From the NCBI GenBank assembly GCA_943704415.1, contig CALSCO010000447.1:1-27475 (forward strand): a DNA stretch of 27,475 nucleotides, given 5' to 3'. Below, one piece after another: positions 18,318 through 27,475 of the stretch. The stretch comes from Parvularia atlantis. Taxonomy: Eukaryota; Opisthokonta; Rotosphaerida. Position 1 is the stretch's first letter. Each line of letters opens with the position of its first letter. The position numbers were made by a program, and so were the translations under genes. The notes beneath the pieces are model-generated. The model was not told the DNA's origin. It made no database searches and saw only the letters and a list, made by a program, of their open reading frames with translations.

Positions 18318-21311
18318 TCACGCAAAGTACTTGCGGATTGGCTCGCCCAGCAGGCCCTCGATCACGGCCACCAGGTCCTGCGCGCCCTTCTGCACGTCCT
18401 CGTCGTCGTCTGCGCACGCGGCCGTCAGCAGGCGCACAGTTGCACGATGACAAGAACGCACCCTCGAGCACCTCGGCCAGGAACGGGATCGTCTCCGGCA
18501 GCAGCACAAGGAACTCCTCCGACAGGCGGCTGAAAAACTCCTTGACGGTCACGACGGCGGCCAGGCGCACCTGCGGCACAACACGCGACCGTGAGCATGC
18601 GCAAGGGATGCACGCGCCAGCAGACCGCACCTCCGCGTGCGCCGAGCGCGTCTTCATCAGCACCTTGTGGTTGAGCGGCTTCCACAGCGCCTCCTTGTTG
18701 ACGCAGACGGCGAGGCGCGCGAGGCACTCGATCAGGTGCGCGCTCACGTCGGCCTGTGCACTCTCGTCAGCCATTGCCGCACGAGCACGAGCACGCCCAC
18801 GAGCACGCACCATGTAGTCGCTGCGCTCCTGCTCCAGTACCAGCGCGCTCTCGAGCTGGTCCACGAGCGGGTCCACCAGCACGTCGAAGCGCTCGCGGTC
18901 GACAAAGCCGTCGCTGTCGTACATGCACACCTTGGCGACCGTGTCGAGCATCGCGCGCCACTGCGCCACGGCCTCGGAGGCCGGCGTCGACGCAACACTC
19001 GCGCGGTCTACGGCGCCGCCCTCGCTGCGCCGGCGCTTTTTGTCGCGCGTCTTGCCGGGCGCCGCCAGCTGCTGCAGCGCCACGAGCGACTTGGCGACGT
19101 CGTTGAGCACGGGCCCGCTGAACGGCACAAATATGCCCTGTGAGCGAGCGTGCGCGGGTGTCAGCGCCAGTGACGCCCATTGCGCGCTCGCACCTTGAGC
19201 TGCCCGGCAACGCGATCCATCAGGCGGTAGAAGAAGACGCCGCGCGCGAGCCGCGTCGTGTCGTCGCCCGCGTCGTGCCACGCCATGAGGCGCACAAAGA
19301 GCGGCTTGAATAGCGTCTCGTTGAGCTTCATCACCAGCTCAACGACGGCGTCGATCATCGCGCCCTCGACCGCGTCCGCGTCCTGCAGCGTGAGCACGCC
19401 CGAGCCACTGTAGCACTGCACGCGCAGGCCAAAGATCTCGAGGAAGAACTGCTCAACGTCGCCGTGGTACTGCACCGTCTCAGCGCGGTCGAAGCGGTGC
19501 ACGACACGTGCGAGCAGCTTGAGCGCGCCCACGAGCGTGGTCTGCGAGGCCGCAAACTTCAGCGGCCTGTGCCCACAAAACCACCTGGCACGGCGCACCT
19601 GCGCAGGCTCCGCGGGCGCCACGTCTTTGTACAGCTTGAATAGCGCCGGCAGGGCCACGCGCACGGGGATGCGCGTCGCCAGGTGGTCGAGCACCGACGC
19701 CGTCTTGGCCGCGAGCTGCGCCGGGTGCGATAGCTGCGGCAGGAGGCAGACCTTGCCGATGCGCCCGATGAACGGCGACATGAACTGCGGCATCACGGTG
19801 AGCGCCTGACGCACACAAAACGTCAGCGACGATCCTGTGCACACGCCGCACGCGCGCACGCGCACCTCGTCGATGAACGTCACGCACGCAAACAGGAAAA
19901 ACTCGAGCGTCTCGCCAGCCTCGTTGGTCTTGCCGCCCACGCTTGTCAGCGTCTCGATCGTCGTCAGCGCGGCCTGGACGGCCTTGGGCAGCATCTGGAG
20001 GAACTGCGACCCGAGCTCGGCGCTGTGCGACACGCGCCGTGAGCGCGGCAGCAGCAACGCAGCAGCCAACGGACGCACCACGCCGCAGCGAGGCAGACAA
20101 AGCTGATCGAAGCGACCGCACGCGACCCAGCCGTGCCCGCGAGCACCGACGGCAGCGTCGCGGCAAACATGTTTGGCTGCGCCGAGCCAAACTTGCGCAC
20201 GAGGATCTCGAACGAGATAAGTGCGGCCTGCTTGGTCGACGACGTCTGCATTGCGCGGTTTCGGCACGCCGCAGAGGCGCACAAAGCAGGCACGCACCTC
20301 GGCCGAGTCTGCCGCCGCGATCAGCTGCTCCAGATCCGGCAGGAGCGCGACGTACACGCCGGCACTGTCGGCCGCGAGCGTCGACGGCGTCGCGCGCACG
20401 CGCTCGTTCAGCAGCGCGAGGGCCTTGCGGCGGATCTGCGTGGAACTCCACACGTCAGCCAGCGCACATGAGACCGCAAAGGGGCGGTACGCACGAGCAC
20501 GTCTGCATGCTGCAGCAGCTTGCGCATGACCTGCACAAAGGCCGGCGCACTCAGGAGCGCGTTGACACTCTCAAGCACATCCGTCGCGCGCTTCGCCAGG
20601 ATCTTCAGGTGCCGTGGGAGACCGTTTGCAGGCTGGCGGCGACGTCAACAGTGCCGTCAAGTAAATGGCGAGCAGCGCAGCACACCTCCGATGCCGTCTT
20701 GCCCGCGGTCGTGCACAGCGTGACCAGGTCGAGCAGACGCTCGAGCAGCGGAAGCAGGTACATGTCGTCCTGCGCCTTGTCCTTGGAGCGCTGCGTCGCG
20801 TGGTGAGCAAGCCGTCGTTCAGCTATCGGCCACGCACCTTCAGGCCCTGCACGGGGGCCGTCTTGATCGTCTCGACCACCCAGTTGATGCTGTACGCGAC
20901 GCAACCGTCAAGCACAGTCACGGCACCAGCCATCGCACGCACCACGCCAGCTTGTACTTGCGCAGCTGCTTGGTCGAGTGGTTGCTGCAGGCGAGCGTCA
21001 GCGGCGCCCGCAGCCGCACGCCGGCAACGCACATCACGTCAAACAGCACGTCGGCAGGCACCACGAGCGTGCGCTTGCGTGCGGCGGCGGTGACGGCCGC
21101 CGGCGTGGGCTGCGCGTGTGGTAGCTTGACGAGCTGGTCGACCATGAGCAGCAGCGCCTGCACGTCGTGTCAGCCACGCCGAGCCTCACAGCACTGCAGG
21201 CGCACACGCACGTGCACGGTCGCGTGGGCGCTCAGCTGCGCCGAAAGCTGCAGCCAAAAGTCGCGCAACGAGTCCGCGCCGCCGTCCTCGGCCGCCTGCT
21301 TGCCCGCGCTG

Positions 21312-21342
<31 letters not shown>

Positions 21343-21662
21343 TCGCGCCGTCCATCTCAACGCTGCGCTCAAGCAAAAGGCACCCGACGACGTGCAGGTA
21401 CTCGCGCTCGCCGAGCGTGCTCACGAGCACCGTGAAGAGCCGCAGCCGACGGTGCTTCGGGATGTAGAAAAGCGCGTCAACAAACACCTTGACGACGCCC
21501 TTGACGTCTGCGGCGCGCGCTCTCAGCACAAACCGAGCGCGCAGCGGCAAACGGCGCACCGTGGCTGCCGGCAGCACCCTTGCGCGACGCAACGAGCGGC
21601 GGCAAAATCTGCTCGACCGTCTGGCGGATGACCGTGAACGAGTACTGGTCGTCCTGCGACGC

Positions 21663-21716
<54 letters not shown>

Positions 21717-24700
21717 AGCACGGCACGGATGCAGCGGCCAGGCGCACCTGGCGTAGCACGTTCTGGCCCATAAACGTAAAGATCGGCATAATGCTCGCCA
21801 GCACGCGCTCCGAGTGCAGCGACGCGATCGCCGCGAGCAGCAGCAGCGCGTGGTGGTGCGTCTGCGGGCTGTCGCTCCCTGCGCAGCACGGCCACGTCAG
21901 CTCGATCTTGCACCTCGCAGCACGCTCGCTGCGCACCGCGAATGCAGTTGACGACGGTCTCGACGCGGAACACACGCTCGTCCAGGCGGTCCTTGCCCAT
22001 CAGGCGCTGCTGGTCGCCCGTGAGCGACAGCAGGCACGACAGCACAAGCTGCTTGAGGTACTCGAGCGACACTGCCGCGACCCTTTAGTGGTCGCTGCAA
22101 TCGCGTGCGGCACGCGCACCGGCTGCCTTGAGCTGCAGAACGTCGTGCAGCACGTCAAACAGCACCGGCAACATCACGCGGCTGTAGTCGATCGACTGCA
22201 TCAATTCTGCGCGTCGCGTGCAGTTCAGCACGACCCTCGTGCCGTCACACCCCCGGGACGCACCCTCGCTGCCGTCGCGCAGCATCTCGACGACCTCGAG
22301 CACCGAGATGACTTGCTCGAGCACGCTTTCGGGCACTGCGTCCTGCTTCCTGTTTGCCGCCGCCGAGTGAGTGCCCGTGCTGCAGTGCAGAGGCGCGCAC
22401 GCACTTGATCGACTCGTCTGCGTCCTTCGGCGCGGCCTTGCGGCGCTTGCCCGACACCTTGCCGGCACCGTCGGCCAGGGCTGCCACGACGGGCGCAGCC
22501 GAGGCGAGGAACGGCGCCAGCTGCTCGTGCACGGCCGTGACGGCGGCCAGCACCAGCTGCGCAGGGACCGGCAGAGCGCGCAGCGTCGTCTTGACAATGC
22601 CAGTCGTCGGCTGCAGCGAGCGGCAGCATGCGGCGTAAGCTGGCAAGGTCGCAGACACACCTGCTTTGTGCTGAGCAGCAGCGTGCAGAGCGTCTCAAAC
22701 AGCTGCGCCTTGGCGGCCAGCGGCAGCGCGGCGAAGGCTGCCGGCGAGAGTGTGCGCAGGGCCAGGTCACACGGCGTGCCCTCGAGCGTGCCGGTCGCGT
22801 CTGCGCACAAACTCAGCCGACCGACGCAAGTCGCGGCTCGTGGCCATCACGCACCGGCAAACGCAACGGCACTCTTGAGGCAGCGCAGGGCAAAGTCGAT
22901 GCGGTCCGCGCCCGCGAGGCAGTGCAGCACGAGGTGCACGGTCTCGAGCTGCGCGTCGTCAGGGCCGGTCGGAGTAGCGCGTTCGAGGTCGGCAAGCGCC
23001 GCTTCACCGCGCGGCGCCAGCTGGTCGTAGCACTGAGCGCCCGCCTCGGAGCGGAGTACAAGCGCCAGCACGCGGTTCTGCACGCGCACGCATCAGCTGC
23101 CCAGCGTGTCACAGCCATGCGAGGTCACACACCTGGCACGCACACGCCGGCAGGACGCCTGCAGCCGAGGTCATCATCTGCAGCACGAGCACGGCCTTGC
23201 TCTTGGTCTCCTTGGCAGCAGCGAGGTCGTGCAGGATCTCGCCGACGTACATGTCGTCCTGCGAGCGCACAATGTCAACACTACAGCGGCGAGGCGCGAC
23301 GCCAGCGCACCTTGATCACGCCCTGGCTACGTGCCTCGACGGCGGCAAGCACGACAGCCGACGCATCGGGCGGTGCGAGAACCGCGTCCTGCGTGTGTCG
23401 CATCAGCGTGTGCCCTTGCAGAGCACGCAGCATCGCACCTCAGTGCTCGCGCCAAACACCGCTGCAAACGCCGTCCGCGCGTCGTCTGCGCTCTTCTTGC
23501 GCTTGCCCACTTTGGTGCCGTGCTCGGTGTTCGCGAGGAGCAGGCCCCGCAGCGCAGGCACGGCGTGGAGTGCGGATGCGCGCACCATCGACGATGGGCT
23601 GCGCACGCGCGGCACTTTCAGCCGTACAAAACGGACGGCGCACGCGTCGCGCACCTGCTCAGCGCGGCGAGCACGGCGGCTGTCAGCAGCGTCGGTGTGT
23701 CGGAGTGGTCGCCGTCGTCGCGCATGGCCTCGAGCAGCGTACGCAGCACGCCCCACGCCTGCACGACGGCCATCGCACCGGTCTCGGACACTGCTGGCGC
23801 AGTCAGCCTACGCGCCACTCGCGCGGTTGAGCAGCCGCACCCTCCGACGTCGCCACACGGACGAGGAACGCCGTGCGCACGTCCGCCACGGTCACGCCGA
23901 GCAGGTGGCGCAACAGGCCGTGCAGCGGCTTGTGCAGCGCAACGAGGCCAAAGAGGCGTGTCAGCAGCGTGTTTGAGTCGTCGTTGTGTGGCTGCGCAGC
24001 GGGCAGGGTGAGCGCGAGAAGCGGTGCCACGCACGTGCAGACGCACCTGGGCCGTCAGCATCAGCGAGACGAGCAGCGTCGCGACGCCGGACGCCAGCAC
24101 GCCGTGGTCGACATGCCCGGTCGCGACCAGGTCGGCCAGCGGCGCAGGAACGTCGACGCTGTTCAGCTGGGCGTGCACGGTCGCTCCGATCACGGTCACG
24201 TCTTGCGCGTTGAGGTCTGTGGTCACCTTGCGCCACAACGCGCCGGCGACGGCAAAAGCACGCTTGTCGAGGGCAGCTGCGCAGGGCCAGCGTGTCAGTC
24301 TGCCGGCCGCAGAGACAGAGGGCGCGTGCACGGACCGCCGAGGGGCGTTTTAAGCTTGCGCCACACCTGGGCCATCACGAGCAGCGATACGAGCGCAGCG
24401 CGCTGCTGCGGCTTGGCGAGCGGCGCCGTGGCGGCGACGTGACGCTCGAGCACGGCCAGGTAGCGCTCGATCACGGCGGCGCGCTTCGATGCGTGCATGT
24501 GTTGTGTCGCGTTGTCTGCGCAGCACGCAATGTGAGCCGCAACGGGCGCACCTTCGGCCACAGCGCGCACCACTGAGCTGCGCAACGACCGAGGCGACGG
24601 TCGGCGCGGCAGTGCTCGCCGGCAGGCGCAAGTGGCCCAGCGCTGACTTTTCGGGCAGGCCGGCGAGCGTGGCGTGGGCGTTCTTGGCCGAGCGTGTGTT

Positions 24701-27159
24701 CTACGTGCAAGCGTTCAGCACGTAGCGGACGCGCAATACGCCTGCGAACCTTGGCGGTCGGCAGCACGTCACTCAGCAGCATGAGCTCAATGTGCTCCAG
24801 GTTGGCAGCGTCCAGCTCACCCTTGGTCGACGCCAGCAGCCGCGCAAGCAGGTCGAAGCAGTGCCGCTGCAATGCAAACCAGTCAGAATTGCCCAGCAGT
24901 CAGCCGCAACGCGCACTCTCGCAGCCTTGCCGTCGGGGCCGTTCGTAAGCCGCGCGAGCACTGCGGTGACCAAGCGATCGAGCGGCACAAGCTCGAGCAG
25001 GTGCGGCAGGGTCAGGACAAACGACGCGACGTTCTCGCTATCGTCTGCCACGCGTGCCAGCAGCACGTCCCGCACAAACTCGGCGCCCTGTGCGGCGTCA
25101 CAGCAGTGTCAGCTTCACCTGACGGCGACAGCACGCGCAGCCGCGCCAGCTTGTCGTCGTTGTCAGACGCGCGGGCCACGAGCGTCTGCACCGCGCGCAG
25201 GCGCATCGCCGCATCCGGGTGCTGGCTGCTGAGGAACAGCGTCGTGCTCGCGCTGCGACGCGCAGGTCAGCACACGGCGACGCAGCAATGCAGCGCACGC
25301 ACTCGGGCAGCGGCTCGCTGCGCGTGCCCTTGAAGGCGTGCGCGGCGAGGTCAAACACACGCGCCGCGCGCGCCTCGTCGTCCTTGTGGGCCTGGTTGGA
25401 GGCGTGTGAGACAATGATGATCAGGTCTACAGACGTGCATGCGCACCTGCAGCTGCGTCTGCAGCGTCTCGTCAATCTCGGCCGGGTATTGCCGCTGCAG
25501 GATGCGCAGGAACGCCTCAAGTGGCGCTGTGTCGGGGTCTCCGTCCTCTCGCGCGAGCACGAGCTCGAACGCGCGCGACAGCAGCTGCGTCTGCAGCAGC
25601 ATGCAAACGTCAGCGTGCCAGCACGAGCGCTCACGGATGATGCGCACCACGGCATCGGAGCTCAGGCGACAGCGCAGGGCGAGCTGGTGCAGCGTGTCGG
25701 CGGCCAGCTGGCTCGTCAGGCTGCGCATCGAGCGCGTCAGAGCCTGACTGCGCATCGCATCGCGCGCGAGCCGCTTGCCTCTGCTCCAGCAGCACGCTCG
25801 CCAGAAGCTGCACAAACAGCGCGACGTCACGCGTCGCAGCCAGCGCCTGGACATCGTCGACGAGGTTGCTGCGGCGGCAGCCGGCGCGCATGAGCAGCGG
25901 CGCGCACACAACACGTCCGAGCTACGCACGAGAACTTGAGCAGCGCCTTCACCGCTGCCGGGGCGATCTCGTCGGGCCGCTGCGCCTGGACAAGGAGCAC
26001 TAGGGTCACAAGCGCGTCCTTCTGCGGCGTCTCTGGACCGACGGCCTTGGAAATCGTCGTCTGCGCACACGCACGATTAGCAGAGCGAGCGGAATAAGCG
26101 GTGCGTGCGCACCAGGAGCGTCTGCAGCACGTCGCTGCTGAGCGTGCACCGCACGGCGAGCTGCGCCATGACCATGTACGTTGCCAGCTGGTAGTCGCGG
26201 CTGTCGCGCGCCTTGACGCCGGCGAGGAGGAACGGAAGCAGCCTCTGCACGTCGGTGTCGCCAATACGATGGAGGGCGCGCACGTAGGCGACGAGCGTGG
26301 CCGCGTAAAACGCCGCCCACGTATGCGGTGCGCTGTGCAGCCGCGCCTGCTCCTGCATCTGTTCTCGTTTTGCGCCGCGCGTGAGACAGCGCGGCGAGCA
26401 CAACAGGCTATCGCACCGCGTTGCACAGGAAGACGACGATGCTGCCGTCGGCCATGCACCGCTGCACGAGCGTCTCGCGGGCGAGTGGCACGCCAGCCTT
26501 GCGCACGGGAACGAGGAACTGCCAGCGCTGCAGACGGCTGCGATCACGCCAAGAGACGTAAGCACAGGCGCGCGCGCACAGGTGGCGAGCACACGCACCG
26601 GAACTGCACGAGCTGCAGCACGCGCACAAACAGGTTCGTCTCGTGGTAAGGCAGGATGCACTGCAGCAGCGCCTCGCCGTTGAACTCGGCCACGCGGAAG
26701 CGGCGCACGAGCCACTCAAGCGCCTTTTGCGCCGGCTTGAGCAGGAAGTGCGGCGAGAGCAGGCGCAGGAACGCGTTGAGCTGCTCGTCCAGCGCGGCGT
26801 TGACCTCGGGCGTCTGCTCGTCACCTTCGTCAGCCGTTCGTCGGCACCGGCAACAAGCGCACCTGCATCGCGCGCTCGAGGTCGCGCACGGCCGTCGAGA
26901 ACAGCGGCTCCTCGTACGCGGCGAACCGCGCGTCGACCGTGTTGAGCTCGGCCAGGCCGTTGGCGCCGAGCGCGAGCACCGTGTCGTTCGAGAGGTCGTT
27001 GGCCTACAACGGCTGAGCCACCGGCTCGCTGTGCGCACGTGACGCGCGCGCCCGCACCTCCTTCCAGTCAAACAGCAGCGACGGCGCCGTGCGCTGCCCC
27101 TCGACGGCCGTCGGACGCGCCGCCAGCGCCGCCAGCTGCTGCTGCAGGGCGCTCGCCAT
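18318..27159 (-). CDS. UTP10: UTP10/HEATR1, HEAT-repeat subunit of the SSU processome
   Basis: Nucleolar U3 snoRNP/t-UTP protein required for rRNA transcription and 18S processing. The first exon, 27058-27159, reads MASALQQQLAALAA... SLLFDWKE. Later exons read LALGANGLAELNTVD, LLSPHFLLKPAQKALEWL, ILPYHETNLFVRVLQL, VRKAGVPLARETLV, RDYQLATYMVMAQLAV, QTHHHALLLLAAI, IFTFMGQNVLRQ then DDQYSFTVI, MKLNETLFKPLFVRLMAWH, DRERFDVLVDPLVDQLES, EALWKPLNHKVLMKT, RLAAVVTVKEFFSRL, FLVLLPETIPFLAEVLE and, at 18318, IEGLLGEPIRKYFA. The order and motifs follow human HEATR1 from end to end: U3snoRNP10 domain at the start, BP28CT domain at about 20000-18318. I count dozens of short introns and did not place every boundary. 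Length is well over 2,000 aa. Oddities are a poly-Asp insert (about 21315-21350) and a microsatellite intron. Confidence 0.95.
21315..21350 (-). repeat. GAC trinucleotide run encoding poly-Asp in UTP10
   Basis: About nine consecutive GAC codons (TCG/GTC on the plus strand) lie in the loop MDGAN(D)nASAGK. Human HEATR1 has a non-repetitive acidic stretch at this place, so it is probably a disordered insert between HEAT repeats. Confidence 0.85.
21664..21713 (-). repeat. (AC)25 dinucleotide microsatellite in a UTP10 intron
   Basis: A perfect 50-bp AC/GT run (GT on the coding strand) lies inside the intron between MGQNVLRQ and DDQYSFTV. It roughly doubles that intron's size to about 100 nt. Such tracts can form Z-DNA and vary in length. 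Confidence 0.97.
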
Positions 27160-27267
27160 CGTCGTCCGGGCCACGTGGCGTGCCTGTCACACAAACATGG
27201 CGGAGGCGCGGAGGCCATGGTGTCATGTTGCGGGACGCAGACAGGCGGCATGTGCAGTTCACGGCGT
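27160..27267 (-). promoter_or_regulatory. Short spacer upstream of UTP10
   Basis: These 108 bp separate the stop of the upstream minus-strand gene from the UTP10 ATG, so they must hold the 3' end of one and the promoter of the other. I see no TATA box, CCAAT box or AATAAA signal. Confidence 0.35.
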
Positions 27268-27475
27268 TCACTCGTCGTGCACGGCCAGGCCGACCGCGTA
27301 CGATTTGTTGCTCGTGATGCCGCGCTGCGGCATCATGTCCGAGAAGCGCAGGATCCACGCCGGGCGCGCGCGGGCCGCGATGCGCGCGAGCAGGCCGCCG
27401 GCGGCGCCGTGCTTGGCTAGCGCGGCGGCCAGCGTCGCCTGCGGGAGGATGTCTGCGCGCGACGGGCGGGGGGGG
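27268..27475 (-). CDS. C-terminal exon of an unrecognised gene (partial, runs off right edge)
   Basis: An open minus-strand frame enters from the window edge and ends at a TGA at 27270-27268. It reads ADILPQATLAAALAKHGAA, then RPAWILRFSDMMPQRG and SNKSYAVGLAVHDE. A CGCGCAG near 27450 could be the acceptor of this last exon. Trp-Ile-Leu-Arg-Phe and the DMMPQRG segment look like real conserved protein, but I cannot name the family. It is in tandem with UTP10, 108 bp upstream of its start. Confidence 0.45.
   Translation of the reverse strand, partial: PPRPSRADILPQATLAAALAKHGAAGGLLARIAARARPAWILRFSDMMPQRGITSNKSYAVGLAVHDE

Noticed and set aside
16240-18450. Long plus-strand open frame across CFD1 and the FANCE-like gene
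   Set aside because: It runs through introns and out of the frame of the NUBP2 motifs. High GC makes long false frames common here.
1-27475. Retrovirus-like, Polinton-like or LINE elements
   Set aside because: I saw no reverse transcriptase, integrase, capsid or long terminal repeat signature in any frame. Only the Ulp1-like fragment and the Crinkler-type gene hint at mobile DNA.
1-27475. tRNA, rRNA or snRNA genes
   Set aside because: I noticed no cloverleaf box A/box B pair or rRNA motif, but I could not run a covariance search.

Overview
This window looks like nuclear DNA from a very compact, GC-rich eukaryote. Nearly every gene is cut by many tiny introns (about 36-100 nt, mostly 45-60) with a GTGCGY donor and often a CTGAC-like motif close to the acceptor. 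The kinesin has features I associate with the fungal kinesin-1 type (the start [16 protein letters not shown], and the SPAEL motif after the motor), and the SET2 has AWS, SET, post-SET, WW and SRI domains. My best guess is a GC-rich early-diverging (possibly zoosporic) fungus; this placement is inference. I noticed no tRNA, rRNA, CRISPR array or bacterial-style operon.

Layout, left to right. (1) 1-1100, minus: a SAM domain joined to a Crinkler/RHS-type P-loop NTPase, running off the left edge. Just upstream of it lies a short remnant carrying a Ulp1/C48-type protease active-site signature. (2) 1276-5608, minus: conventional kinesin-1 heavy chain, about 22 introns. (3) 5870-7562, plus: mitochondrial polyprenyl diphosphate synthase of ubiquinone synthesis (COQ1), nine exons fully resolved. 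(4) 7596-9975, plus: an unrecognised protein with a basic N-terminus, a very acidic middle and an Ala/Pro/Lys tail. (5) 10058-14177, plus: SET2 histone H3K36 methyltransferase. (6) 14230-15953, minus: RluA-type pseudouridine synthase, probably mitochondrial. (7) 15996-17203, plus: CFD1/NUBP2 cytosolic Fe-S scaffold ATPase, eight exons fully resolved. (8) 17216-18296, plus: a helical protein whose C-terminus resembles FANCE. (9) 18318-27159, minus: UTP10/HEATR1, the large HEAT-repeat protein of the small-subunit processome. (10) 27268-27475, minus: last exon of an unrecognised gene running off the right edge.

The genes are ordinary housekeeping genes packed back to back. Distances between coding regions are 33 bp (COQ1 to gene 4), 82 bp (gene 4 to SET2), 52 bp tail to tail (SET2/pseudouridine synthase), 42 bp head to head (pseudouridine synthase/CFD1), 12 bp (CFD1 to FANCE-like) and 21 bp tail to tail (FANCE-like/UTP10). 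No stretch over 300 bases lacks a gene. The longest gap is the 261-bp divergent region between kinesin and COQ1.

The most unusual signals are: a recurring class of GC-AG introns with a GCRCGY donor, found in at least four genes; the SAM-Crinkler NTPase with a protease remnant beside it; a 42-bp divergent promoter with an inverted repeat; and the FANCE-like gene.
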